From CAZMXP01 sp964570285 (GTDB lineage Bacteria; Planctomycetota; PLA2): a stretch of 39,720 nucleotides of DNA. The translations under genes and the position numbers were made by a program. Below are positions 22,869-30,568 of this stretch, piece by piece (position 1 is the first letter of the stretch; each line of letters opens with the position of its first letter). The stretch spans positions 1 through 39,720 of the forward strand of contig CAZMXP010000045.1 of the NCBI GenBank assembly GCA_964570285.1, in the 5' to 3' direction. Under the pieces are notes generated by a model, which was not told the DNA's origin, did not search any database, and saw only the letters and a program-made list of their open reading frames with translations.

Positions 22869-24095
22869 TCAGCGGTCGGGCCCGACCGCCACCACCGCGA
22901 GGCGGTCGGGATGGAGGTGGCGGCGTGCGGCCTCTCGCACTTCCCGGGGGCCTACCGAGGCGATCGCGGCGAGGTGGCGCGCGGGGTAGTCGAGGCCGAG
23001 CCCGAGCCGCTCGATCGTCGCGAGGATCGCGGCTGCGCGGTCCGAGGTCTCGAGCTCGAAGATCCACTCCGACGCGAGGTAGGCCTTGGCGTCCGACAAC
23101 TCCTCCTCCCCCGGGGCCCCCTCCATCATCGCGCGCATCGCGGCCACGATCTCCGCGCGCACCCTCGTCCCATGCCGCGGCGACGTGCCGACATGGACGC
23201 GGAACTGCCCCGGCTCCGCGCCGGCGGTGCCGCAGATGTCGGCGCTGACCGCGTAGGCGAGCCCGAGCTCGTCGCGGATGCGCGTCGAGAGGCGGTCGGT
23301 GAGGCCGCCGCCGCTGCCGAGGATGGTCTCCATGACGCGCAGGGCGGCGAAGTCGGGGTGGCGCAGCGGGACGCCCAGGTGGCCGAGGAAGAGGTGCAGC
23401 TGCCGGCCCTCGTGCGGCACGCGCCGCTCGCTCGGCGACGGAGGGGGAGGGGCCGCGGGGAGGGGGAGGGCCAACTCCCCGCCCGCGGGCCAGCCCGCGA
23501 AGGCCTCTTCGACGAGGCGCAGGGTGTCCGCGACATCGACGGCGCCGGCGATGGCGACGACCGCCGTCTGCGGGCGGAAGAACTCCGCGTGGTAGCCGAC
23601 GACATCCTCGCGGGAGAGTTGCATCGGATCGCCGCGCGGGTGGCGGGCGAAGGGGTGGGGGCCGTAGATCGCGGCGGCCAGCGCGCGCATGCCGACGGCG
23701 GGGGGGTGGTCGCGCTCGGCGGCGAGCTCGCTCGCGGCGAGGTCGCGCTCGCGCTCGAGGGCGCCCTCCTCGAAGCGGGGCCGGCGCAGCAGGTCGGCGG
23801 CGATCGAGACGCCCAGGGGGAGGTCGGCCGCGCGCAGGCGCATCGAGAGGCCGCTGCCGTGGGTCAGGAGGCTCGCGCCCGCGAACTCGACCTCGTCGAC
23901 GATCTGCTCCTCGGTCCGGTCGCCCGCGCCCGCGATCAGCGCGGCGCCGGCGAGGGAGGCCGCGCCCGCCTTGCGCTCGCGGCGCTGCCCGCCGTCGACG
24001 ACGGCGTGCATCGCGGCGACCGGGGAGCCGGGCCGCGGCGCGACGAGCACGCGGAGGCCGTTCCCGAGCACGCGCCGCTCGACGTCGATTTTCAC
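22869..24095 (-). CDS. M16 peptidase family protein, probable non-catalytic subunit
   Basis: 408-aa M16-like protein starting at GTG 24095, overlapping the upstream catalytic subunit by 4 nt (GTGA). The N-terminal fold is recognisable (LGNGLRVLVAPRPGSPVAAMHAVVDGG), but the place of the zinc motif HxxEH reads SLAGAALIAGAGDRTEEQI, so there are no zinc ligands. The C-terminal M16 signature is kept: LGHLGVPLRHPDFAALRVMETILGSGGGLTDRLSTRIRDELGLAYAVSA. Active-plus-inactive pairs of this kind form heterodimers in bacterial M16B peptidases, where the inactive chain supplies substrate-binding residues. No signal peptide is evident. It ends 17 nt from tRNA-Arg. Confidence 0.9.
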   Translation of the reverse strand: MKIDVERRVLGNGLRVLVAPRPGSPVAAMHAVVDGGQRRERKAGAASLAGAALIAGAGDRTEEQIVDEVEFAGASLLTHGSGLSMRLRAADLPLGVSIAADLLRRPRFEEGALERERDLAASELAAERDHPPAVGMRALAAAIYGPHPFARHPRGDPMQLSREDVVGYHAEFFRPQTAVVAIAGAVDVADTLRLVEEAFAGWPAGGELALPLPAAPPPPSPSERRVPHEGRQLHLFLGHLGVPLRHPDFAALRVMETILGSGGGLTDRLSTRIRDELGLAYAVSADICGTAGAEPGQFRVHVGTSPRHGTRVRAEIVAAMRAMMEGAPGEEELSDAKAYLASEWIFELETSDRAAAILATIERLGLGLDYPARHLAAIASVGPREVREAARRHLHPDRLAVVAVGPDR

Positions 24096-25342
24096 TTCGG
24101 CACCGACCAGACGGTGACGGCGTCGCCCCGGGCGCAGAAGGCGGCGCAGGCCGCGCGGATCTCCTCCCCCGTCACGGCCTCGAGCCGGTCGGGGTAGGTC
24201 TGGAGCTCGTCGAGGGACGAACCCGTGACGGCGTCGCCGATCTCCTCGGCGACCGACGCGGTGGTCTCCTCGCGGAAGAGCGTCTCGCTCAGCGCGCCGT
24301 TCTTCGCGCGGCGCTCCTCGCGCGGCGTGACCCCGTCGTCGGCGAGCCGCCGGATCTCCTCGAGGAGGATCGCCTCGATGCGCGCGGGATCGCGGCCCGG
24401 GCGCGCCTCGGCCTCGATCTGGAAGCTGCCGCCCGCGGCCCGGGCGTGGTTGGCGGCGCTGACCTGCGAGAGCAGGCGCTCGCGCTCGACCAGGCGGCGG
24501 AAGAGGCGCGACGAGCGGCCGGTCGCGAGGATGCGCGCGAGCAGGTCGAGGGCGTCGGCGCGCGGGTCGAGGCTGTCGGGCGCGCGGAAGGCGACGGCCA
24601 GCCGCGGCACGAGCACCTCCTCGCGCAGCGTCGCGCGGCGCGTGGCGCCGAGCGGTCCGGGGGGCGACGCGTCGCGCGCGGCCGGCGCCGCACCCGGCAC
24701 GAAGAGCGCGTCGGCGCGGGCGATCGCCGCCTCCTCGTCGAAGTCGCCGGCGAGGACCAGCGACGCCGACGCGGGCTGGTACCAGCGGTCGTAGAAGGCG
24801 CGCATCTGCGCGACCGTCGCGCGCCCGACGTCCTCGCGGGACCCGAGCACCGGGTGGCCGTAGCCGTGGTCGCCGAAGAGCAGCCGGTCGAGCGTCGCCT
24901 GCAGCCGCGCCTCGGGCTCGTCCTCCGCCTGCGCGATCTCCTCGAGCACGACCGACCGCTCCGCCTCGAACTCCTCGGGGTCGAGCAGCAGCCCGCGCAT
25001 CCGGTCGGCCTCGATCCTGAGCGCCACGTCGAGGTGCGCGGCGGGCAGTTCGGAGTGGTAGGCGGTCGCGTCGCCGCAGGTGAACGCGTTGTTGCTCCCG
25101 CCGCTGCGCTGCGTCAGGCGGTCGATCGCGCCCTTGCCATGGTCCCCGGACCCCTTGAACATCATGTGCTCGAGGAAGTGCGCGAGGCCGGTCTGCCCCG
25201 CCTTCTCGTCGCGGCTGCCGACGCGGTACCAGAGGGTGACCGCGACCACCGGGGCCGCGCGGCGCACGTGCGTCAGCAGGTCGAGGCCGGAGCGCAGCCG
25301 CGTGCGGCGCACGGCGAGGCGGGGCGGGCCGGCCACGCGCAC
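24092..25342 (-). CDS. M16 zinc peptidase, catalytic subunit
   Basis: 416-aa inverzincin-type metallopeptidase. The zinc site HFLEH (H55, E58, H59) follows WYRVGSRDEKAGQTGLA, and the third ligand lies in the downstream acidic helix (ERSVVLEEIAQAEDE). LPAAHLDVALRIEADRM, VLGSREDV and ERERLLSQVSAANHA are also family blocks. The GTG start at 25342 directly follows the stop of the RluB gene with no gap. It should degrade oligopeptides together with the inactive partner encoded next. No Sec signal is seen, so a cytoplasmic site is likely, although family members vary. Confidence 0.93.
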   Translation of the reverse strand: MRVAGPPRLAVRRTRLRSGLDLLTHVRRAAPVVAVTLWYRVGSRDEKAGQTGLAHFLEHMMFKGSGDHGKGAIDRLTQRSGGSNNAFTCGDATAYHSELPAAHLDVALRIEADRMRGLLLDPEEFEAERSVVLEEIAQAEDEPEARLQATLDRLLFGDHGYGHPVLGSREDVGRATVAQMRAFYDRWYQPASASLVLAGDFDEEAAIARADALFVPGAAPAARDASPPGPLGATRRATLREEVLVPRLAVAFRAPDSLDPRADALDLLARILATGRSSRLFRRLVERERLLSQVSAANHARAAGGSFQIEAEARPGRDPARIEAILLEEIRRLADDGVTPREERRAKNGALSETLFREETTASVAEEIGDAVTGSSLDELQTYPDRLEAVTGEEIRAACAAFCARGDAVTVWSVPK

Positions 25343-26113
25343 CTAGCGGGGCCGCGCGGCGCGGGGCTCGCGGCGGCCTTCCGCGGGCGGGCGCCACCCC
25401 TTGTCCATGCGCTCGCGCGCGAAGGCGAGCTCGCGCGGGTGGACGCGGCGGTAGGAGCCGACGGGCAGGTCCTCGATCGCGAGGGGGCCGATCGCCGTGC
25501 GCACGAGTTGCATCACGCGCAGGCCGACCTTCGCGAAGATGCTGCGCAGCGCGCTGTTGCGTCCCTCCCACATCGTGGCGAGCACGACGGTGTTCTCGCC
25601 GCGGCGGTCGACGCGGCGGATCTGCGCCGGCGCCGACTTGCCGCCGGGCAGCCAGACGCCCCGCTCGATCTTGTCGAGCGCCTCGGGGTGGACGCGGCCG
25701 CGCACGACGAGGCGGTAGGTCTTGTCGACCTGGTAGCGCGGGTGGCAGATGATGTTGGCGAGGTCGCCGTCGTTGGTCAGCAGCACGAGCCCCTCCGACC
25801 CCTCGTCGAGGCGGCCGACGGTGTAGAGGCGACGGTCGTCGTTGACGAGGTCGAGGACGCGCGGGCGGTCGTCCTGCGCGCGGCTGGTGCAGAGAAACCC
25901 CTTCGGCTTGTTGACGAGGAAGTAGACCGTCTCCTCGGGCCTGACCTTCTCGCCGTCGACGGCGAGGGCGTCCACCGAGGGGTCGACCTTCGTGCCGAGC
26001 TTCGTGACGACGCTGCCGTTCACGGAGACGCGCCCCTGCTCGATGATCAGCTCGCATTCGCGCCGCGACCCGACGCCGCAGTGCGCGAGGACCTTGTGGA
26101 GTCGTTCCTGCAT
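25343..26113 (-). CDS. 23S rRNA pseudouridine synthase, RluB/RsuA family
   Basis: 256-aa enzyme that isomerises a uridine in ribosomal RNA. The N-terminal S4 RNA-binding domain is MQERLHKVLAHCGVGSRRECELIIEQGRVSVNG. The catalytic motif is GRLDEGSEGLVLLTNDG with the nucleophilic Asp. Further family blocks are YFLVNKPKGFLCTS, PRYQVDKTYRLVVRG, NSALRSIFAKVGLRVMQLVRTAIGPLAIEDLPVGSYR. RluB acts at the position equivalent to E. coli U2605; RsuA acts on 16S rRNA. I favour RluB because of the ARERMDKGW basic tail, but the two are hard to tell apart by eye. The ATG at 26113 was chosen over a longer open frame because it gives the family N-terminus. Confidence 0.9.
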   Translation of the reverse strand: MQERLHKVLAHCGVGSRRECELIIEQGRVSVNGSVVTKLGTKVDPSVDALAVDGEKVRPEETVYFLVNKPKGFLCTSRAQDDRPRVLDLVNDDRRLYTVGRLDEGSEGLVLLTNDGDLANIICHPRYQVDKTYRLVVRGRVHPEALDKIERGVWLPGGKSAPAQIRRVDRRGENTVVLATMWEGRNSALRSIFAKVGLRVMQLVRTAIGPLAIEDLPVGSYRRVHPRELAFARERMDKGWRPPAEGRREPRAARPR

Positions 26114-26358
26114 GTTGTGGCCACGATGATACCCGTCGGACGGGGGCCTGCCCCGAATCGGAGCGCGGGTCAGGGCCAACGGCCGAGGGTGGCCACGCGC
26201 TCGGAGGACGGGAGCACCTCGATGTCCCTGTCGTGCCCGCGGAGGCTCTCCCACCGGAGCGGTCGCTTGCGATCGGAGCCCGCGTTCGTCCTTGCCATGC
26301 GAGAGCCGCGTTCGCGACTCCGAGTCGCATGGTCCGCAGCCCATGCGATCTCGTGGCG

Positions 26359-26580
26359 GCGCTCCAGCGCCTGCGGCAGGCGCCGATCAAGCGGCGGAGT
26401 CCCGCGCGGTTCCTCGAGGCCGCCTCGCGCATCGCCGAGGAGTCCGGATGGGCCAAGACCAATGGCGCGGAGCACGTGGCGCTCGCCGACATCCTCCGCT
26501 GCCGCCTGCTCACCATCGACGAGCGCCTCAAGCGCGCCGCCTCGCGCATCGTCAAGGTCGTGGGCCCCTTGGACCTGTGA
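26359..26580 (+). pseudogene. VapC-type PIN toxin remnant
   Basis: About 73 residues resembling the C-terminal half of VapC-family PIN ribonucleases: AASRIAEESGWAKTNGAEHVALADILRCRLLTIDERLKRAASRIVKVVGPLDL. Intact relatives read GWAKTYDAEYVALA here, and the acidic residue of TYD is replaced by NG in this copy. The Asp of LLTIDERL is kept. The N-terminal part with the first catalytic Asp is absent, no start codon in good context is present, and no VapB antitoxin gene is beside it. I therefore call it a dead fragment. Confidence 0.65.
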
Positions 26581-26593
26581 CGATCCGGGCGGA

Positions 26594-26619
26594 GGAGGGC
26601 GGTCCACCCGCCGCCCTCC
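26594..26619 (+). terminator. Stem-loop after the VapC remnant
   Basis: GGAGGGCGG (26594-26602) pairs with CCGCCCTCC (26611-26619) across an 8-nt loop, 13 nt after the remnant's stop codon. No T-run follows beyond C-rich sequence, so termination would be weak or rho-assisted. Confidence 0.4.
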
Positions 26620-27050
26620 CCACCCCCCGAGTGCGGCCCGACCGCGGATGGTCCGGATGAACCGTTCCCTCGATCTCGACGGCGACGCACGTTTGCGCCC
26701 GGACCTGGAGGCGGCCCGTGTCGCGTGGCGGAGACGGTAGGACTCCGCGCCCCTCCCGCCTGTCGGACAGGAAATCGTCTTCATGACCACTACAGTCCTG
26801 GCGGAGGCAGTGGCGCGCATCCGGGCGAAGTGGGCACTCGACAGCCAGTGCGATGCAACTCTTGATCGCCCCTGACGCCGCCTGGCGAGACGCCCTGCGG
26901 GCTCTTCTCCTTCCGGAGGCCTATCGTCCGCGGCAGCCTAGGGGCGGCGGGCACGCGAGGGGCGGCAGGGGTGGCCTGTGGCGCGCCGTTCGCGGCCGAC
27001 CCGCAAGGCGTTGACATGATCAGCAAGGCAGGTCACGCCACACGCCACGC

Positions 27051-27908
27051 CTACGGCCGATAGACCAGCGCCGTACAAGCGCCCTTCGGCTCGAGGTGGC
27101 GGACGCCGGCGGCGCGGGGCAGCAGCACGCTCTCCCCCGGCCGCACGTTCACGCCCGCGACCTGCGCGGCGCCGGCGACGAGAAGCAGCGCGCACCAGGC
27201 CGGGCCGGGGTCAAGCCGGTAGGGCTTGTGCGTGTCGACGCGGTCCACGCGGAAGTGTTCGCATTCGACGAGTCGCAGCGAGCCGTCGGGCTGGGGACGC
27301 GGGGCGGCACGCGGTCCGCCGGCGCCCAGGTCGGAGCAGGCGAGCCCCTCTTCGAGATGGAGCGGCCGGTCGCGGCCCCAGTCGTAGAGGCGGTAGGTGA
27401 CATCCGCGCTCTGCTGGATCTCGAAGAGGAAGAGGCCGCCGCCGATCGCGTGGACGGTGCCCGACGGGACGAAGACGCACTCGCCGGCGTGGACGGTCAG
27501 GAAGCGGAGCAACCCCGGGAGCGAGTTGTCGCCCGCGGCTCTCCGGACCTCCTCCGCGTTCGTGGGCCGCGCGAAGCCGTGGTAGACGCCCGCGCCCGGC
27601 TTCGCCTGCAACACGATCCACGCCTCGGTCTTGGGCTGCCCGCTCTTCGGATGCACCTGCACCGAGAGGTTCTGGCCGCAGTCGAGCCGCTTCGCGAGCA
27701 GTCGGATCGGGCCGCCGAAGTCCTCCGGCCGCGCGTCGGCGATCTCCTTCAGCGTGCGCCCCTTCAGCGCGCCGTTCGCCACCCTCGTCAGCCCGTTCTC
27801 GTGTACCGAGAGATCCCACGCCTCGCCGACCCCCTCCCCCAGCGCCCCCTCCCCCCACACCCTCTGGGCAAGGTGCGGCACGAGCAGCAGCGGATAGTCG
27901 GCGCGCAT
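27051..27908 (-). CDS. manA: Mannose-6-phosphate isomerase, class I
   Basis: Zinc enzyme interconverting fructose-6-phosphate and mannose-6-phosphate, feeding GDP-mannose for surface glycans. 285 aa from ATG 27908; an ATG three codons upstream at 27917 is also possible, but GGAG precedes the inner one. Metal-binding blocks are NLSVQVHP (Gln and His), KTEAW (Glu) and VPSGTVHAIG (His). LRLLAKRLDCGQ-type and LFEIQQSADVTYRLYDWGR are further class I signatures. It is as short as the Bacillus-type enzymes and lacks the long helical insertion of the enterobacterial ones. A GNRA-capped hairpin lies between it and the upstream TPR gene. Confidence 0.92.
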   Translation of the reverse strand: MRADYPLLLVPHLAQRVWGEGALGEGVGEAWDLSVHENGLTRVANGALKGRTLKEIADARPEDFGGPIRLLAKRLDCGQNLSVQVHPKSGQPKTEAWIVLQAKPGAGVYHGFARPTNAEEVRRAAGDNSLPGLLRFLTVHAGECVFVPSGTVHAIGGGLFLFEIQQSADVTYRLYDWGRDRPLHLEEGLACSDLGAGGPRAAPRPQPDGSLRLVECEHFRVDRVDTHKPYRLDPGPAWCALLLVAGAAQVAGVNVRPGESVLLPRAAGVRHLEPKGACTALVYRP

Positions 27909-27928
27909 CGTCTCCATCCTAAATGGCC

Positions 27929-27952
27929 GGGGCCGACGTTTCCGCCGGCCCC
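27929..27952 (-). terminator. GC-rich hairpin between the TPR gene and manA
   Basis: On the minus strand GGGGCCGGCG and CGTCGGCCCC pair over 10 bp (one G-U) around a GAAA tetraloop. It lies 28 nt after the stop of the TPR protein gene and about 20 nt before manA. A short ATTT follows, so it may be a partial terminator or mRNA processing site. Confidence 0.55.
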
Positions 27953-27979
27953 CGCCTTCCCAGACGTTCCTCTCTTGGC

Positions 27980-29605
27980 CTACTCCTCCGGCGTCCGGAG
28001 CACTTCCTCGATGACAGCGCGATGCTGCTCGAGCGTGACTTCCTCGCAGCCGAAGAAGGGCAGGCGCGGCACCCACACCCGGAGGCCGCTCACCTGCACG
28101 ACGCGGGGGTCGCTCACGACTCCCACCTCGCACCCTGACGCGACGGTCTCTTCGCCCTCGGTCGCGTCCACTTCGCAACCGCAGCCGTCCTCAACCTCCG
28201 CGACGCACGCCCCGCAGGCGCAGCCCTCGGCGACCGTCTCTTCGCAGCCGGTCTCCGTCGCGCAGCCGTCGGCGGTCTCCTCGGTCGCGGTTTCCTCGGT
28301 CGCGGTCTCCTCGTCCGTGGCGACCTCCTCGGTTGCGCTCTCCTCGGTGACCGACTCCTCGGCGGCGGCCTCTTCGCTGGCCGTCTCCTCGGTGACGACC
28401 ACCTCGTCGGTTTCGACGGCATCCGCCTCTTCCGGCGTCTGCGCCGTGCAGGCGCAGCCTTCGGCGCTCGTCGGATCATCGGGGGTCGCGGGGGACGCTT
28501 CCTCCTCGACGACCGGGGTCTCGGTCGCGGGGGTCTCGGTCGTCGTGGTCGCCGGCTCGCCGGGCGCCGTCACCGCCGCGCCGCAGCCCTCGGCAGGCGT
28601 CGCCGGAGCGGCCTCGGGCGCGGTCTCCGGCACGGTCTCGGCAGGCGTCGTCCCGGCGACGGCGGCCACGCGGGCCGCCTCGCGGACCTCGGCGCCGCGC
28701 TTCTCGAGCACGAGGCGCTCCTTCTCGACATCGGCCTCGACGACGGCCGGATCCTCGAAGGCGGCGATGATGTCATCGACGTCGTTGCGGCGGTCGGCGC
28801 CGACGGTCTCGGTGTGCTGCGAGGGCGTGTCCGTGACGACCGCGTCCTTCGCGAGCTTGCGGTCCCGGGCGCGCTTCGCGGTCTCCGCGCTGATCGCGAC
28901 GTTGCGCTGGATCTGCTCGTTCTCGGGGTCGGCGCGCAGCGCCTCCTGGTAGCTCGCGCTGGCCGCCTCGTACCGGCCGGTCTGGAACTGCGCGTCGCCG
29001 AGCCGGTGGAAGAGATCCGCCCTGACCGTCTCGGGCTGGTCCGCGCTCGCGGCGCGGCCATAGTGGTCGGCCGCGACGTCGTAGCGCCCCGCGAGGTAGT
29101 GCGCGTCGCCCGCCACCACGTTGCGGACCTGCTCCTCGGTGAGACCCGAGGCCGCCTTCCGCCACTCCAGCACCTCGATCCAGGGCTGGCCGCGGAAGAC
29201 GTCGCGCACCGCGACGACCATCTCGATCGCCGTGACGCGCGGGAGGCCGCTGAGGCTCTTCCACGACTTCGAGTTCCGCTGCATGAAGAAGAAGGGATAG
29301 GAGCGCTGGAAGTCGCGCTTCTCGTAGAGGCGCGCGTTGTGCGGCCACGCGGAGAAGTTGCCGTACATCACGTCCGTGAACCGCGTGAAGTAGGGGTTGT
29401 AGCTCCGCCCCGTCGTGTGGAAGTAGGCGTTGACCTTCACCTCCACGTCCACGAAGGCGCGCGGGTCGCGCAGGATCTCGCCGAGCGAGACCGCCTTCGC
29501 GTCATCCAGATCGCTGAACCACCCGCCGGCCAAGACGGCCGTCGCGGGTGCCAGCGTGCCCGCCACGAGGGCGAGCACTGCGATGCGTAGCTGATTGTTC
29601 GTCAT
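27980..29605 (-). CDS. Exported TPR protein with Cys-containing Glu/Thr-rich repeat tail
   Basis: 541-aa protein starting at ATG 29605 with a strong GAGGAGAGGG site upstream. The signal peptide (VLALVAGTLAPATAVLAGG) is followed by an unrecognised domain (EILRDPRAFVDVEVKVNAYFHTTGRSYNPYFTRFTDVMYGNFSAW). Residues about 155-225 are TPR-like (GDAHYLAGRYDVAADHYGRA, LGDAQFQTGRYEAASASYQEAL). From about residue 310 the chain is Ala/Glu/Thr/Val-rich with degenerate ATEET-type repeats and 12 cysteines, mostly in GC, GCAC, GAC and GCGC contexts. The last 35 residues look ordered again (VSGLRVWVPRLPFFGCEEVTLEQHRAVIEEVL). The tail could be a disulfide or metal-binding stalk, but its function is unknown. 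It overlaps the FlgM-like gene by 4 nt. Confidence 0.82.
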   Translation of the reverse strand: MTNNQLRIAVLALVAGTLAPATAVLAGGWFSDLDDAKAVSLGEILRDPRAFVDVEVKVNAYFHTTGRSYNPYFTRFTDVMYGNFSAWPHNARLYEKRDFQRSYPFFFMQRNSKSWKSLSGLPRVTAIEMVVAVRDVFRGQPWIEVLEWRKAASGLTEEQVRNVVAGDAHYLAGRYDVAADHYGRAASADQPETVRADLFHRLGDAQFQTGRYEAASASYQEALRADPENEQIQRNVAISAETAKRARDRKLAKDAVVTDTPSQHTETVGADRRNDVDDIIAAFEDPAVVEADVEKERLVLEKRGAEVREAARVAAVAGTTPAETVPETAPEAAPATPAEGCGAAVTAPGEPATTTTETPATETPVVEEEASPATPDDPTSAEGCACTAQTPEEADAVETDEVVVTEETASEEAAAEESVTEESATEEVATDEETATEETATEETADGCATETGCEETVAEGCACGACVAEVEDGCGCEVDATEGEETVASGCEVGVVSDPRVVQVSGLRVWVPRLPFFGCEEVTLEQHRAVIEEVLRTPEE

Positions 29606-29817
29606 GAAACCCTCTCCTCATCGGCCATGATGTCGCGCAGGAGCCTGTGAATCGCCTCGTTGAGGTTCGATTCGTTGAGGTACTCCCCACGCTCGATCTT
29701 CGCCCGGATCTCGTTGACCAGTTCCTCGCGCACCCCGTCGACCTGGGAAAGCATTCCCACGATTCGAGTGAGGCGTCTGAACCTCACCGGGATGTCGCGC
29801 TCGTTGCCGTAGAACAT
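29602..29817 (-). CDS. Small FlgM-like anti-sigma-factor candidate
   Basis: 71-aa soluble protein. The central and C-terminal part (VDGVREELVNEIRAKIERGEYLNESNLNEAIHRLLRDIM) has the layout of FlgM family proteins: R-x-E-x-V/I-x-x-I/L-R-x-x-I-E-x-G-x-Y, then a helix ending L-L-x-D-I/L. FlgM binds FliA (sigma28). The N-terminal RFRRLTRIVGMLSQ differs from typical FlgM, and no flagellar genes are in the window, so the call is tentative. It ends ATGA into the TPR-protein gene, implying coupled translation, which would be an odd neighbour for FlgM. The ATG at 29817 is the first available start. Confidence 0.6.
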   Translation of the reverse strand: MFYGNERDIPVRFRRLTRIVGMLSQVDGVREELVNEIRAKIERGEYLNESNLNEAIHRLLRDIMADEERVS

Positions 29818-29901
29818 TGCCTGTCCGCGGGTGGGTCCTCCCCGCCCTGCACGGGAAAATCACACGGTCCTATCGACGCCCCCCCCCTCCGACTTGAGCA
29901 G

Positions 29902-29932
29902 CGGGTGATTGGGGTCTGACCCCAATCACCCG
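29902..29932. repeat. Perfect 14-bp hairpin with GGGGTCTGACCCC centre
   Basis: CGGGTGATTGGGGT (29902-29915) and ACCCCAATCACCCG (29919-29932) are perfect complements around CTG. The hairpin lies between the 3' end of rsmD (29957) and the 5' end of the FlgM-like gene (29817). The centre GGGGTCTGACCCC resembles a palindrome that recurs widely in bacterial intergenic regions and is often linked to REP/RAYT elements; that link is from general knowledge. It may act as the rsmD terminator. Confidence 0.85.
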
Positions 29933-29956
29933 ATGTGGATAACCGGTGGAGAGGGG

Positions 29957-30523
29957 TCAGGGGCCGGGGTGCCAGAGGGAGAGGGCGCTCGAGGCGGTGC
30001 GGCGGGTGTCGGCGGGGGGGCCGAGGCCGCTGGCCTGATCGGGGTCGAGATCGGCGGGGTGTTCCAGCACGAACACCCCGCCCGGCGCCAGCAGGTCGCG
30101 GGCGATGTAGCCGAACAGGATGTGGAATCGCGGGCGCATGGCCGGATCCTCGAGCAGCGGGAAGGGGGGCGCGCAGATCGCGATGTCGACCGCACCCCGC
30201 CCCGGCTCCCCCGACTTCGGCAGGCCGAAGGCGGAGATCGGCAGCAGCCGGTGGCGCCCCCCCGCCCCCAGAAGATCCACGTTCCGCCGCAGGACGGGGA
30301 GGACCCGGTGGCCGTTCTCCACCGCCGTGCAGAGGCGGGCCCCCCGGGAGAGCGCCTCCAGACCGATGGCGCCCGAGCCCGCGAAGAGGTCGAGCACCCT
30401 CGCCTCCTCGACGCGCCCGCCGAGGATGCCGAAGAGGCGCTCCCGCTCCCGGTCGAGCATCGGCCGGATGCCGGGAGGAACCTCGATCTGCCGCCCCCGC
30501 CACTCGCCCGCGATGATCCGCAT
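29957..30523 (-). CDS. rsmD: 16S rRNA (guanine-N2)-methyltransferase RsmD-like, altered motif IV
   Basis: 188-aa SAM-dependent methyltransferase that in E. coli methylates G966 of 16S rRNA. N-terminal RIIAGEWRGRQIEVPPGIRPMLDRERERLFGIL and motif I VLDLFAGSGAIGLEALSRGA match RsmD, and the acidic motif II is VENGHR. The catalytic motif IV, normally [D/N]PP[F/Y], is APPF here (residues 118-121 within AICAPPFPLLE), and the RPT of the N-terminal motif is RPM. The reading frame around the C-run at that site is unbroken, so this appears to be a true substitution. Activity is therefore uncertain. It is transcribed divergently from pdxJ. Confidence 0.88.
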   Translation of the reverse strand: MRIIAGEWRGRQIEVPPGIRPMLDRERERLFGILGGRVEEARVLDLFAGSGAIGLEALSRGARLCTAVENGHRVLPVLRRNVDLLGAGGRHRLLPISAFGLPKSGEPGRGAVDIAICAPPFPLLEDPAMRPRFHILFGYIARDLLAPGGVFVLEHPADLDPDQASGLGPPADTRRTASSALSLWHPGP

Positions 30524-30568
30524 GGGCCAAGTGTTACCCCACGGGCGGCGGGGTGGCAAAATGGGGGC

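Larger units (their letters stand above)
26114..27050. other. Gene-poor region with degraded sequences
   Basis: No intact gene is visible over about 940 nt. The recognisable content is a VapC-like remnant (26359-26580), a 9-bp hairpin after it (26594-26619) and an inverted repeat CCATGCGA/TCGCATGG (26295-26302, 26325-26332). Two very short open frames of about 30 codons (26648-26740, 26783-26875) match nothing I know. Codon-position bias is weak in all frames compared with neighbouring genes. It looks like a site of past insertion and decay. Confidence 0.6.

Noticed and set aside
22869..24095. Second catalytic M16 peptidase
   Set aside because: The HxxEH zinc motif is absent at the expected place, so it is called a non-catalytic subunit.
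26170..26820. Minus-strand frame of 216 codons in the gene-poor region
   Set aside because: It is opposite the VapC remnant, with Arg/Gly-rich low-information sequence and no domain, start context or codon bias.
26648..26875. Two short plus-strand frames (26648-26740 and 26783-26875)
   Set aside because: About 30 codons each with no recognisable motif or clear ribosome binding site. They cannot be distinguished from chance frames.
28249..28420. Tandem repeat region as a possible CRISPR array
   Set aside because: The repeats are short, degenerate and translated as ATEET-type repeats in a TPR protein. There is no repeat-spacer structure.
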